A DNA stretch of 64,000 nt from Actinocrispum wychmicini (GTDB lineage: Bacteria > Actinomycetota > Actinomycetes > Mycobacteriales > Pseudonocardiaceae): contig NZ_SLWS01000001.1 in assembly GCF_004345645.1 (NCBI RefSeq), forward strand, positions 1,305,546 through 1,369,545. The letters are read 5' to 3'. This document shows positions 1 through 8,238 of this stretch, piece by piece. The translations under genes were made by a program, and so were the position numbers. Numbering within the stretch: position 1 is the first letter of the stretch; each line of letters starts with the position of its first letter. The notes beneath the pieces were generated by a model that saw only the letters and a list, made by a program, of their open reading frames with translations, searched no databases and was not told the origin of the DNA.

Positions 1-1
1 C

Positions 2-91
2 CTGGTCAGAGAGGTCGACCGGGGGGAGATCGAGGTGCCGGGGCTGGCCGATCACCTGGAGTCATGGGGTCTCCCGCGTAAATCACCTTGA
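2..91 (+). CDS. C-terminal end of an unidentified protein (cut by window edge)
   Basis: An open frame enters from the left edge and ends in TGA, giving 29 residues (LVREVDRG...PRKSP). The composition looks like ordinary coding sequence, and the other two forward frames read as low-complexity or stop early. It is too short to assign a family. Its stop codon lies inside the -35 region of the following MerR promoter, so the two genes are back to back on one strand. Confidence 0.5.
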   Translation: MVREVDRGEIEVPGLADHLESWGLPRKSP

Positions 92-118
92 CCTAGAGCG
101 CGCTCCAGGTTCTAGCGT
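88..118 (+). promoter_or_regulatory. MerR-type autoregulated promoter with palindromic operator
   Basis: TTGACC (88-93) and TAGCGT (113-118) are separated by 19 bp, the over-long spacer typical of MerR-controlled promoters. The spacer holds a near-perfect 20-bp palindrome (91-110, ACCT..GAGCGCGCTC..AGGT, one mismatched pair). The -10 box lies 6 nt before the GTG at 125, so the transcript is probably leaderless. Confidence 0.72.
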
Positions 119-124
119 CGGGAC

Positions 125-496
125 GTGACTTACGCGATTGCCCAAGCGGCTGAACGCAGTGGGCTGTCCATCGACACACTGCGTTACTACGAACGGATCG
201 GCCTGGTCGAGCCGCCGGCGCGGGACTCCGGCGGCCGCCGGAGCTACAGCGACGAGGACCTGTCCTGGCTGGAGTTCCTCACCAAACTGCGAACCACCGG
301 TATGCCCATCAGAATGATGCGGGAGTACGCGCAACTGCGCGGGCCCGGCGTGGAGGCGAAGCGTCGGCAGATCCTCGTCGAGCACCGCGCGGACGTGCTG
401 AGCCGGATCGCCGAACTGCAGAGCTGTCTCGACACCCTGAACTACAAGATCGATTCCTACTGCACGATGACCCCGATCCAGGAGGCCACCGCATGA
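125..496 (+). CDS. MerR family transcriptional regulator
   Basis: A 123-residue MerR-family DNA-binding protein. The winged-helix signature is at the N terminus ([19 protein letters not shown], residues 9-27), followed by R-Y-S-D-E-D-L and a long dimerisation helix. There is no cysteine cluster typical of metal sensors, but a single Cys lies near the C-terminal SYCTM motif. The GTG start at 125 is chosen because the fold begins there and a -10 box sits 6 nt upstream. The stop overlaps the ATG of the aldo/keto reductase (ATGA), so the two are co-transcribed. The regulator probably controls both from the palindromic promoter just upstream. The ligand is unknown. Confidence 0.9.
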   Translation: MTYAIAQAAERSGLSIDTLRYYERIGLVEPPARDSGGRRSYSDEDLSWLEFLTKLRTTGMPIRMMREYAQLRGPGVEAKRRQILVEHRADVLSRIAELQSCLDTLNYKIDSYCTMTPIQEATA

Positions 497-1461
497 CACT
501 GTCCCGCCGCCGGTTGGGGCGGCTCGAGGTGGGCGCCCAGGGTCTGGGCTGTATGGGAATGAGCCAGAGCTACGGGCCGGCGGACGAGACGGAGTCCCTC
601 GCCACCATCCACCGCGCCCTGGAGTTGGGCGTGACCCTGCTTGACACGGCTGACGTCTACGGCATGGGGGCCAACGAGGAGCTCGTCGGCCGTGCGATCG
701 CCGGCCGCCGGTCGTCCGTGGTGCTGGCCACCAAGTTCGGCATCGACCGGGACAACACCGCCATGGGAGTGCGCGCCGATCCCGACTACGTCCGGTCGGC
801 CTGCGACGCCTCGCTGCGCCGGCTCGGGGTCGACCACATCGACCTCTACTACCTGCACCGGGTCGACCCGAACGTGCCGATCGAGGACACCGTCGGAGCC
901 ATGGCCGGCCTGGTCGACGCCGGGAAAGTCAGTCACCTGGGGCTGTCCGAGGCGGGTGCGGACACGATCCGGCGCGCCAACGCCGTCCACCCGATCACCG
1001 CACTGCAGAGCGAATGGTCGCTGTGGACCCGAGACATCGAGGGGTCCATTGTGGACACCTGTCGGGAGTTGGGCATCGGGATCGTGCCGTTCTCGCCGCT
1101 GGGGCGGGGTTTTCTGACCGGCCGGGTCGCGGCCGACCTGCCTAAGGACGACATGCGCCGGGGCCTGCCCCGGTTCGTGGGCGAGAACTACGACCGGAAC
1201 CTCGCCATCGTGGCCGCCCTGCGTGAGCTGGCTGCGGAGCGCGGGGTGACGGCGGGGCAGCTCGCCCTGGCCTGGGTGCAGAACCAGGGCGACGACGTGG
1301 TGCCCATTCCGGGAACCAAGCGGCGTACGTACCTGGCGGAGAACGTCGCCGCGGCCGAGTTGACGTTGTCCGCTGAGGACATGGCGCGGATCGAGGCGAC
1401 CGCCGGCGATGTGGCCGGCGACCGGTACCAGGCGGAGCTGATGAAGTTCGTCGATCGGTGA
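493..1461 (+). CDS. aldo/keto reductase
   Basis: A 322-residue member of the AKR family of NADPH-dependent carbonyl reductases, close to the YakC/AKR13-like group. Visible family features are the N-terminal LGCMGMS strand, D51-T-A-D-x-Y-G-M with the catalytic Asp/Tyr region, the Lys of VVLATKFG, the [10 protein letters not shown] motif with the catalytic His, and the C-terminal VPIPGTKR cofactor-binding loop. Length is normal for the family. It starts inside the stop of the MerR gene, so expression should follow that regulator. A role in detoxifying reactive aldehydes or ketones is a guess from such MerR-AKR pairs, not something the sequence proves. Confidence 0.9.
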   Translation: MTLSRRRLGRLEVGAQGLGCMGMSQSYGPADETESLATIHRALELGVTLLDTADVYGMGANEELVGRAIAGRRSSVVLATKFGIDRDNTAMGVRADPDYVRSACDASLRRLGVDHIDLYYLHRVDPNVPIEDTVGAMAGLVDAGKVSHLGLSEAGADTIRRANAVHPITALQSEWSLWTRDIEGSIVDTCRELGIGIVPFSPLGRGFLTGRVAADLPKDDMRRGLPRFVGENYDRNLAIVAALRELAAERGVTAGQLALAWVQNQGDDVVPIPGTKRRTYLAENVAAAELTLSAEDMARIEATAGDVAGDRYQAELMKFVDR

Positions 1462-1463
1462 CC

Positions 1464-2420
1464 TCAGAGCATCCCCGCGATCGCGGCCAGCTGGTCGGCC
1501 TGCGCCGCCATGTCCAGCGCCGCGATCCGGAGAAGCACGTGCCGGGCACCGGCGTCGACGTACTTCCGCAGCTCCGCCTCGATGTGCTCGCGCGGCCCGG
1601 CCACCAGCAGCTGAATCGTCCGTACGACATCGAGCGGCTTGCCGTAGTTGCGTCGGGTGAAGTCGTCCAGCGCCGCCTCGCCCTCGGCGACGGTGTCCGT
1701 CACCAACACGGTCGCGTACAACGCCGGCGTGATCGCTGAAGGGTCTCTCCCGGCGGCGGCCGCGGCCGCGTGGACCGCCTCCAGACCAGGCGTGTAGTCG
1801 CTCGGCGACGGCGGGTACGGCAGCCAGCCGTCGTAGAGGCGACCGGTCCGTTCGAGGGCTTTCGGTGTGGCGCCGCCCAGCCAGATCTCCGGGCCGTGCG
1901 GGCGAGCTACGGGCGGCACAGCGTCGTAGTGCAACACCTTGCCGTGGAACGAAACGGGCTCGTCAGCTGTCCACAGCTGCCGCCACAGCGCCACGGTCTC
2001 GTCCAGCCGTGTGAACCGCTGCGGCCACGGCACGCCGCTCCACGCGTACTCCGTTTCGGAGCGCCCCGGGAACCCGGCGCCGACCGTCACGATCAGCCGT
2101 CCGCCCGACAGCAGGTCGAGTGACGCCAATGCCTGGGCGGCCTGTACGGGTGCGCGGAACGCCGGCAGCATGGCGGCGGTCCCCAGTTTGATCCGCGAGG
2201 TCACGGTCGACACTGCCGCGAGCGTGGTCAGCGGTTCCAGGACGGGCCGCAGCAGAGTTTCGCCGACCCACAGGGAGTCGTAGCCAAGGTGTTCCGCGCG
2301 GACCGCGAAGTCGACGAGAGCGCTGGGGGTCGGGTCGTTGCTGGTGGTCGGCAGGAGCACGCCGGCGGTGGGGGTGGGAGCCCCCGCAGGGGGCTGGTAT
2401 GACACTGTTGCGTTCGCCAT
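1464..2420 (-). CDS. LLM-class F420-dependent oxidoreductase
   Basis: A 318-residue luciferase-like (LLM) flavin/F420-dependent enzyme. Typical marks are the N-terminal AEHLGYDSLWVGE strand, SRIKLGTAAMLPAFR, the LDLLSGGRLIVTVGAGF segment and PEIWLGGATPKAL. The ATG at 2420 is preferred over in-frame upstream codons because the family fold begins close to it and the longer version would run through the divergent promoter. The gene is divergent from an XRE/MmyB-type regulator with only 51 bp between them, the usual arrangement for a regulator and its target. The substrate is unknown. Coenzyme F420 use is inferred from the family and the actinomycete background. Confidence 0.87.
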   Translation of the reverse strand: MANATVSYQPPAGAPTPTAGVLLPTTSNDPTPSALVDFAVRAEHLGYDSLWVGETLLRPVLEPLTTLAAVSTVTSRIKLGTAAMLPAFRAPVQAAQALASLDLLSGGRLIVTVGAGFPGRSETEYAWSGVPWPQRFTRLDETVALWRQLWTADEPVSFHGKVLHYDAVPPVARPHGPEIWLGGATPKALERTGRLYDGWLPYPPSPSDYTPGLEAVHAAAAAAGRDPSAITPALYATVLVTDTVAEGEAALDDFTRRNYGKPLDVVRTIQLLVAGPREHIEAELRKYVDAGARHVLLRIAALDMAAQADQLAAIAGML

Positions 2421-2445
2421 GCTTCGAATCCTCCATATGGCGGCA

Positions 2446-2461
2446 ATTCCCTCGAAGGAAT
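2446..2461. promoter_or_regulatory. candidate operator in divergent promoter
   Basis: A 16-bp near-palindrome (ATTCC, then CTCGAA, then GGAAT; one mismatched pair) sits in the 51-bp gap between the F420-type oxidoreductase and the XRE-type regulator. A second short palindrome (CCATATGG) lies at 2433-2440. The position suits binding by the divergently encoded regulator. Confidence 0.45.
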
Positions 2462-2471
2462 ACGGTGGCTC

Positions 2472-3227
2472 GTGGACTTTTCCAGCGCCTTGCGGGCTCG
2501 CCGGGTTCGCAGGCGGATGAGCCAGCTCGAACTCGCGGTCCGCGCCGGCACCACCCAGCGGCACGTCAGCTTCATGGAGAGCGGCCGGTCCGCGCCCGGC
2601 CGGGCCATGGTCGTCCGGCTCGCGGAGTCACTGGAACTGCCGCTGCGCGACCGCAACGACCTGCTGCTCACGGCCGGGTTCGCGCCCGCGTATCCCCGGA
2701 CCCCGCTGGACGATCCGGCGCTCGAACCGGTGCTGTCCGTGTTGGACCACGTGCTGGCCGGCTACATTCCGTTCCCGGCGATCGTGGTGAACCGGTACGG
2801 CGAGATCGTGGCGCACAACAAGGCGTTCCCGCTGCTGACCGAGGGAGTGGCCGCGCGGCTGTTGGAGCCGCCGCTGAACGCGTACCGAATCGCCTTGCAC
2901 CCCCAGGGAATGGCGCCTCGGGTGCGGAATTTCGGCGCCTGGGCGAGGCATGTCACCGAACGTCTGCACCAGGAGGCCGTCCGCAACCCGGACCCGCGAC
3001 TGGCCGAGCTGGCAGCCGAGTTGGCGGGCTATGTGCCCGAGGTGGAGCTGACCGACGACCACCTGGGGTTCGCCGTCCCGCTGGAGCTGGTCACCGAACG
3101 CGGCGACCTGCGGCTGATGACCACGGTCACCACGTTCGCGACCGCGGTCGACGTCACCGTCGCCGAACTGAAACTCGAAGCGTTCCTGCCCGCCGACGCC
3201 CACACCGCGGACCTCCTACACCGTTAG
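2472..3227 (+). CDS. XRE family regulator with MmyB-like ligand-binding domain
   Basis: A 251-residue protein with an N-terminal helix-turn-helix (about residues 5-60: RRRMSQLELAVRAGTTQRHV, then FMESGRSAPGRAMV) and a C-terminal PAS-like MmyB domain (IVVNRYGEIVAHNKAF, a DLRLMTT strand). This two-domain layout is common in actinomycete regulators placed next to a redox enzyme they control. It starts with GTG at 2472. It is divergent from the F420-type oxidoreductase, with a palindrome between them. Its last 12 bases overlap the end of the convergent flavodoxin-like gene. The bound ligand, possibly a fatty acid as in some MmyB proteins, is not known. Confidence 0.87.
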   Translation: MDFSSALRARRVRRRMSQLELAVRAGTTQRHVSFMESGRSAPGRAMVVRLAESLELPLRDRNDLLLTAGFAPAYPRTPLDDPALEPVLSVLDHVLAGYIPFPAIVVNRYGEIVAHNKAFPLLTEGVAARLLEPPLNAYRIALHPQGMAPRVRNFGAWARHVTERLHQEAVRNPDPRLAELAAELAGYVPEVELTDDHLGFAVPLELVTERGDLRLMTTVTTFATAVDVTVAELKLEAFLPADAHTADLLHR

Positions 3228-3668
3228 GCCAGCCGCCAGGGTGGCGCCGAGTTCCCAACAGGACGCCAGTTCGTCCTTGCCGGGCGTGCCCAGCACGACG
3301 ACCGGCGCCGCGGCCGCCGTCCAGCCGAGGCCCGCGGTGATCGCCTCCACTGCACGGACCGCGCCTTCGGTCCCTTCGTTCCCGTGCACGTACAGGCCGT
3401 ACGGCCGGCCGCGGGTCGAGTCGAGACACGGGTAGTAGATCTGGTCGAAGAAGTGCTTGAGGGCGCCGGACATGTAGCCGATGTTCGCCGGCGTGCCCAA
3501 CACGTACCCGTCCGCGTCGAGCACGTCCGAGGCGGTGGCTGCCAAGGCCGCCCGGCGGACCACCGTGACACCGGTGATCTCCGGGTCGGTGGCACCGGAC
3601 ACCACCGACTCGAACATCGCCTGCGTCCCAGGCGAAGGCGTGTGGTGCACGATCAACAGCCGGGCCAT
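3216..3668 (-). CDS. flavodoxin/NAD(P)H-dependent FMN reductase-like protein
   Basis: A 150-residue flavodoxin-fold protein. The N-terminal LLIVHHTPSPGTQAM is the FMN-phosphate loop, D-x-Y-V-L-G-T-P-A-N-I-G-Y-M-S-G is the second flavin loop, and the third is VHGNEGTEGA. Length fits short flavodoxin-like reductases. Its ATG follows the pmmB stop with no gap, so it is the last gene of the minus-strand operon that starts near 7493. The partner protein is unknown. A role as electron carrier or quinone reductase is inferred from the fold only. Confidence 0.8.
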   Translation of the reverse strand: MARLLIVHHTPSPGTQAMFESVVSGATDPEITGVTVVRRAALAATASDVLDADGYVLGTPANIGYMSGALKHFFDQIYYPCLDSTRGRPYGLYVHGNEGTEGAVRAVEAITAGLGWTAAAAPVVVLGTPGKDELASCWELGATLAAGLTV

Positions 3669-5315
3669 TCACACCCCCAGCAGCGCTGAGACCTCGCTGT
3701 GCACTGTGGACAGTCGAGCGGTCGCCGCGGCCCGGGCGGCCGGCAACGACTCGGTCACCGGCGTGACGACTTCCAGGTACGCCTTGAGTTTCGGCTCGGT
3801 ACCGGACGGGCGGATGATCACCCGCACGCCTTCGCCGCTCAGCCGCAGGATGTCCGGCTGGGGGAACTCCGCGGTCACCTCGACCGACGCCAGTGTGGTC
3901 GGCGGGGCCGTCCGCAACCGGCTCATCAGCGACCGGATCACCGCCAAGTCGTTCACCCGCAAGGACACCTGGTCGGTCAGGTGGACGCCGTGGGTGGTGG
4001 CCAACGTGTCCAGGACGTCGAGCAGGGACTGTCCGGCGGCCTTCAGGGTCGCGGCCAGGTCGCAGGCGACGATCGCGGCGGAGATGCCGTCCTTGTCGCG
4101 GACGAAGGACGGGTCGACGCAGTTGCCGAGCGCCTCCTCGTAGGCGAAGACCAGGCCGGTGCCCTGCCCGTCGCCGGCCCGGACCAACCACTTGAACCCG
4201 GTCAACGTCTCGTCGTACCGGACACCGTGCGCGGCGGCGATCTTGCCGAGCATCGACGACGACACGATCGTCGCCGCCACCAATGGATCGGGGTTCGCCA
4301 CTCGGTCCAATGTGGACAAAACATGCGAGCCGAGCAAGGTTCCGGTCTCGTCACCGCGCAGCATCCGCCACCCGTCGGGTCCACGGACTCCCAACGCGCA
4401 CCTGTCCGCGTCCGGGTCCAGCGCGATCGCCAGGTCGGCGTCCACTGAGGAAGCCAACGACAGCAACAGGTCCGTCGCCCCAGGCTCCTCCGGGTTCGGG
4501 AACGAGACCGTTGGGAAAGCGGGATCCGGCGTTTCCTGCTCCGCAACCACGTGCACGTCGGTGAATCCGGCCCGGCGCAACGCCTCCACAGCCGGCGCGC
4601 CGCCGACCCCGTGCATAGGCGTCAACGCGATCCTCAGGTCGCGCGCGGTCCCATGCGGCAGCGAGGCCACCCGCGCGTAGTACGCCTCGACCACATCCGA
4701 CCGCGTGCTCGGTGTGACCGGCACGGTCGGTACGGACACGGCGGGAACCATGTCCCTGATCGCGGCCTCGATCAACCGGTCGTCCGGTGGCACGATCTGC
4801 GTCCCGGCCGAGTCGTACAGCTTGTACCCGTTGTCCGCGGGCGGATTGTGCGACGCCGTGATCTGGATTCCCGCGACAGCCCCGAGATGCCGGACCGCGA
4901 ACGCGGTCATCGGCGTCGGCAACGGTCCGTCCAACGGGCACACCTGGAACCCGGCCGCGGTCAGCACGCCCACCACGTCAAGGAAGAACGCCGGAGACCC
5001 GTTCCTGGCGTCCCGGCCGACCACCACCAGGCCCGACGTGTACCCCTTGTGCGCGAGCCAGGCCGCCACGCCGGCCGTGGTACGGATCACGACCGCGCGG
5101 TTCATCCCGTTGGGACCGGCGCGGACCGGGCCGCGCAGCCCGGCCGTGCCGAACGTCAACGGTCCGGACATCCGGTCCGCCAGTTCCTCGGCCGCGCCCT
5201 CGATCCCGCCCATCGCCCGCGCCAGCACCTTCTGCAGCTCGGCGCGGGCGTCGGGGTCGACGTCGTCGGCGATCCAGCGGAACGCCTTGTCCCGCAGTTC
5301 GGACGTGAGCCTCAC
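3669..5315 (-). CDS. pmmB: phosphomannomutase/phosphoglucomutase family protein (PmmB-like)
   Basis: A 548-residue alpha-D-phosphohexomutase, which moves a phosphate between C1 and C6 of sugar phosphates (or C1 and C5 of pentoses). All four active-site loops are visible: the phosphoserine loop TASHNP (153-158), the metal loop DPDADR, the sugar-binding EEALG and the phosphate-binding RPSGTEPK near the C terminus. It starts with GTG at 5315, overlapping the deoD stop by 4 bp. Adjacency to a purine nucleoside phosphorylase is also found in M. tuberculosis (deoD-pmmB). It suggests that the ribose-1-phosphate released by DeoD is a substrate here; the exact sugar cannot be read from sequence. Confidence 0.92.
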   Translation of the reverse strand: MRLTSELRDKAFRWIADDVDPDARAELQKVLARAMGGIEGAAEELADRMSGPLTFGTAGLRGPVRAGPNGMNRAVVIRTTAGVAAWLAHKGYTSGLVVVGRDARNGSPAFFLDVVGVLTAAGFQVCPLDGPLPTPMTAFAVRHLGAVAGIQITASHNPPADNGYKLYDSAGTQIVPPDDRLIEAAIRDMVPAVSVPTVPVTPSTRSDVVEAYYARVASLPHGTARDLRIALTPMHGVGGAPAVEALRRAGFTDVHVVAEQETPDPAFPTVSFPNPEEPGATDLLLSLASSVDADLAIALDPDADRCALGVRGPDGWRMLRGDETGTLLGSHVLSTLDRVANPDPLVAATIVSSSMLGKIAAAHGVRYDETLTGFKWLVRAGDGQGTGLVFAYEEALGNCVDPSFVRDKDGISAAIVACDLAATLKAAGQSLLDVLDTLATTHGVHLTDQVSLRVNDLAVIRSLMSRLRTAPPTTLASVEVTAEFPQPDILRLSGEGVRVIIRPSGTEPKLKAYLEVVTPVTESLPAARAAATARLSTVHSEVSALLGV

Positions 5316-6118
5316 GCCCGAACTGCCAGTTCACGCAACAGCTTGCCCATCCGGACGGCGGCCCGCTGCCCGGCCTCGAGCACCTCGATGTGGTTCAGCG
5401 GTTCGCCGGTGATGCCCGCCGCCAGGTTCGTCACCAGCGACAGGCCGAACACCTCCACGCCGAGCGCGCGGGCCGCGATCGCCTCCAGTACGGTCGACAT
5501 GCCGACCAGGGACGCGCCCATCGTCGAGAACATCCGGATCTCCGCCGGCGTCTCGAAATGCGGTCCGGGCAGCCCCGCGTACACCCCCTCCTGCAGCGCC
5601 GGGTCGATGGTCCGGGCGACGTCCCGCAGGCGCTTCGAGTACAGATCCGTGAGGTCGACGAACTCCGCGCCCACCAACGGCGACTGCGCGGTCATGTTGA
5701 GGTGGTCGCTGATCAGGACCGGCTGACCCACTTCGTACTCCGGCCGCAGCCCGCCGGCCGCGTTGGTCAGCACGACCGTCTTGCAGCCCGCGGCCGCAGC
5801 GGTCCGGACGCCGTGCACGACCTGGGCGACGCCGTGGCCCTCGTAGTAGTGCGTACGACCAAGCATGATCAGTACGCGCTTGTCGCCGATGGACAGTGAC
5901 CGGACTGTGCCGCCGTGACCCGTCACCGTCGGCGCCAGGAAACCAGGCAGTTCGGCGACCGGCACTTCCACGCCGTCCGTACCAATCTCATCCGCGGCCG
6001 GCCGCCAGCCTGAGCCGAGAACAACGGCGAGGTCGTGGCTTGCCACGCCGGTCTTCTCGGCCAGCGTCGCCGCGGCCGACCGTGCCAACACCTTCGGGTC
6101 TTCCTTTGTACCGGTCAC
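5312..6118 (-). CDS. deoD: purine nucleoside phosphorylase
   Basis: A 268-residue inosine/guanosine-specific purine nucleoside phosphorylase, which splits purine nucleosides with phosphate into free base and (deoxy)ribose-1-phosphate for salvage. Motifs visible are the phosphate loop VVLGSGW, the [10 protein letters not shown] segment, [11 protein letters not shown] and the base-binding [19 protein letters not shown]...SLVTNLAAG. The GTG at 6118 is chosen: it overlaps the stop of the upstream membrane-protein gene by 4 bp, and the fold starts directly after it. The reading frame stays open another 360 bp upstream, but that stretch lies inside the membrane-protein gene and is arginine-rich nonsense. 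Confidence 0.93.
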   Translation of the reverse strand: MTGTKEDPKVLARSAAATLAEKTGVASHDLAVVLGSGWRPAADEIGTDGVEVPVAELPGFLAPTVTGHGGTVRSLSIGDKRVLIMLGRTHYYEGHGVAQVVHGVRTAAAAGCKTVVLTNAAGGLRPEYEVGQPVLISDHLNMTAQSPLVGAEFVDLTDLYSKRLRDVARTIDPALQEGVYAGLPGPHFETPAEIRMFSTMGASLVGMSTVLEAIAARALGVEVFGLSLVTNLAAGITGEPLNHIEVLEAGQRAAVRMGKLLRELAVRA

Positions 6119-6549
6119 GCGCGCGAGCCTACGGGAGCCTCCCGACGGATGACACGAACCACCAGGAACACCAGGAAACCGATGGGAGCGAACAGAATCG
6201 TCACGATCAGTACCGGCGCCATCACCAACGGATGAATTCCACGCCTGCGGCTCTCCAGGTACATCCACCGGCCGACGAACAGGTCGAACGCGATGATGTG
6301 CGCCCACACCACGGTGGCCGCGGCGCCGTCGGCCATGGCCGCCTGCAGCTTCTCGAGCGACGGCGACGTCACCACCGGTAGCAGGTCGGCCAACCGGGGG
6401 ACGACCAACACGAGGTACAACGCGGCTGTCGGCGCGGCGACCAGCGGGGAGCTGATGATCCTGTGCGTCCACGACCACGCGGGTGCCAGGATCATCAGCG
6501 CCCAGAAGGGTGCCGCGAGATAGAAGCTGAGCTGGAACACCTGAGCCAT
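6115..6549 (-). CDS. ABA4-like (DUF4281) membrane protein
   Basis: A 144-residue protein with four predicted membrane segments (about residues 5-25, 36-55, 78-92 and 109-133). The [22 protein letters not shown] block is the hallmark of the ABA4/DUF4281 family, named after a plant chloroplast protein needed for neoxanthin formation. The bacterial function is unknown. The ATG at 6549 shares one base with the stop of the preceding membrane protein, and its own stop overlaps the deoD GTG, so translation is coupled on both sides. Why a DUF4281 protein sits in a nucleoside-salvage operon is not explained. Confidence 0.82.
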   Translation of the reverse strand: MAQVFQLSFYLAAPFWALMILAPAWSWTHRIISSPLVAAPTAALYLVLVVPRLADLLPVVTSPSLEKLQAAMADGAAATVVWAHIIAFDLFVGRWMYLESRRRGIHPLVMAPVLIVTILFAPIGFLVFLVVRVIRREAPVGSRA

Positions 6550-7493
6550 CAGGCCAGGACCTTCTCGCGAGGCGGAATCGGGGTACGCGACCGCAGCACC
6601 ATGGCGCCGGCGGCCAACGTCACGACGACGAGCGCCACGAACGCCACCGCGGTCGCGCCGTCCGGGGAGGTCAGCGACTGTCCCCGCAGCGCCTGCCACC
6701 ACACGATCGCCAGCAGTCCGGCGTACGCGAACCCGCCGACGAGCACCAGGCGCGTCCGGACGACTGTGTCCAGCCGGGAGAACCGGCCGAGGAACAACGC
6801 GAGCAGCGGAAGCGCCTGCAGGGCGTGGATGCCGACGAAGTGCGGGATCCGCAGGTCGCCGCCGGTGGTGCTCCAGTGCGTGATCGGCATGCCCGGTCCG
6901 CCGTCCGGCACCCCCACCGAGTGCCCGCCGATCAGGCCGACCTTGACGCCGGACTTCAGCAGGGCGAGCTGGTCCGGCGTGGGCGGCGGCATCATGAACG
7001 CGACCGCCATCCCGATCAGCGCCAGGCCGAAGCCGATCCGCAGCGCCCACAGCATTGGCCGGTCCACGGACCGCTCCAGCAGCACGAACACGCCGATCAC
7101 GGCGTTGGACAGCCACAGCACGACGATCGAGACGGCCATCACCTGCCACAACGCGTCGTTGAGGGGTGTCGAGACGTTGAAGTGGCTTTCCGTGCCACGG
7201 AACACCTGCCCGATGATCACGGCCGTCTCGATGACCAGCACAAGCGACGTGATGGTCCCCATCCACCACGCGGTCCGCCGGCCGCGCTTGAGCAGCGACA
7301 GCAGCCACGCGAGCGTGAAGCCGTAGATCGCGATCGAGACCGAGAACTTGAACGGCTTGAGCCAGATCGGTTCGCCGAGCAGCGTGCGGTCGTCGAATAA
7401 CAGCCCGCCGATCGACAGCAGCAACGTGACGATCATGAAGCCGACGCCGGCCAGCAGCGGCCGGTGCCAGGTGCGGAGTCTCGCCAGGTCCAT
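6549..7493 (-). CDS. polytopic membrane protein of unknown function
   Basis: A 314-residue protein with about eight hydrophobic segments; the family is not recognised. Segments are visible around residues 13-31, 50-66, 78-95, 112-138, 149-166, 225-238, 253-268 and 282-300. Between the fifth and sixth is a polar loop with [28 protein letters not shown], and several histidines that could bind a metal or haem. It is the first gene of the five-gene overlapped operon ending at 3216. It lies directly beside the 44-bp palindrome shared with the divergent MerR-type regulator, so it is probably the most directly controlled gene. No enzymatic motif could be assigned. Confidence 0.75.
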   Translation of the reverse strand: MDLARLRTWHRPLLAGVGFMIVTLLLSIGGLLFDDRTLLGEPIWLKPFKFSVSIAIYGFTLAWLLSLLKRGRRTAWWMGTITSLVLVIETAVIIGQVFRGTESHFNVSTPLNDALWQVMAVSIVVLWLSNAVIGVFVLLERSVDRPMLWALRIGFGLALIGMAVAFMMPPPTPDQLALLKSGVKVGLIGGHSVGVPDGGPGMPITHWSTTGGDLRIPHFVGIHALQALPLLALFLGRFSRLDTVVRTRLVLVGGFAYAGLLAIVWWQALRGQSLTSPDGATAVAFVALVVVTLAAGAMVLRSRTPIPPREKVLA

Positions 7494-7509
7494 GGAGTGC
7501 CCCTCGGTT

Positions 7510-7553
7510 ATGGATAGTGTTGATATCTGCTATCCGATATTTACACTATCCAT
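7510..7553. promoter_or_regulatory. long palindromic operator/promoter between MerR-like gene and minus-strand operon
   Basis: Two perfect 11-bp inverted arms (ATGGATAGTGT at 7510-7520 and ACACTATCCAT at 7543-7553) flank an A/T-rich core that has a third CTATCC copy (7530-7535). A plus-strand promoter TTGATA (7520-7525), 16 bp, TACACT (7542-7547) is embedded, so the bound regulator would cover both divergent promoters. Confidence 0.7.
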
Positions 7554-7599
7554 TCGTAGGGCACAATGGGTGATGACCCCTACTGGAGGAGGCGCCGAC

Positions 7600-8238
7600 A
7601 TGCGCATGGCGGAGTTGAGTCGTCAGACAGGCGTCCCTGTCCCGACGATCAAGTACTACCTGCGCGAAGGCCTGCTCCGGCCCGGCGAACGGACCAGCCC
7701 CAACCAGGCGGTGTACGACGAGTCGCACGTCCGCCGGCTCAAGATGGTGCGCGCCCTGGTGGAGGTCGGCGGCCTGGCCATCTCGGCGGTCCGGGAGGTG
7801 CTGGCGGCGGTCGACGACCCCAAGCTGGACCACAAGGTCCTCGGCGAGGTCCAGCACCGGCTCGGCCCGATCCACCAGGAGGGCCAGGGCGAGCACTGGC
7901 AGGCCGCGCACGACCTGGTCGAGGAGCTGCTGGAGCGCCGGGGCTGGCACGCCGAGCCGCTCAGCCCGCCCGGCCTGGCCCTGACGGCCGCGCTGACGTC
8001 ACTGTTCGATCTGGGCCGCGGCGACCTGGTGAGCCTGGTGGAGCTCTACGCCGAGGCGGTCGAGAAGGTGGCCGAGGTCGACGTCAACCTGGTGAACCGG
8101 GACCGGGGGGTGGAGGACCTGATCGAAGGCGCGGTGGTCGGGACCGTGCTCGGCGAGGCGATCATCACCTCGTTGCGCCGGCTGGCCCACCAGCACGCGT
8201 CCTTCCAGATCTTCGGCGACCTAACCGAACGTGAATGA
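7600..8238 (+). CDS. MerR family transcriptional regulator
   Basis: A 212-residue regulator with an N-terminal MerR winged helix (MAELSRQTGVPVPTIKYYLR, then EGLLRPGERTSPNQAVYDE, HVRRLKMVRAL) and an all-helical C-terminal half that resembles TetR-type ligand domains more than a short MerR coiled coil. The ATG at 7600 has a strong GGAGGAGG 7 nt upstream. Other in-frame ATGs at 7573 and 7606 are less well placed. It is divergent from the membrane protein/deoD/pmmB operon across a 44-bp palindrome, so it probably represses itself and that operon. Its last 18 bases overlap the end of the convergent kinase gene. Confidence 0.88.
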   Translation: MRMAELSRQTGVPVPTIKYYLREGLLRPGERTSPNQAVYDESHVRRLKMVRALVEVGGLAISAVREVLAAVDDPKLDHKVLGEVQHRLGPIHQEGQGEHWQAAHDLVEELLERRGWHAEPLSPPGLALTAALTSLFDLGRGDLVSLVELYAEAVEKVAEVDVNLVNRDRGVEDLIEGAVVGTVLGEAIITSLRRLAHQHASFQIFGDLTERE

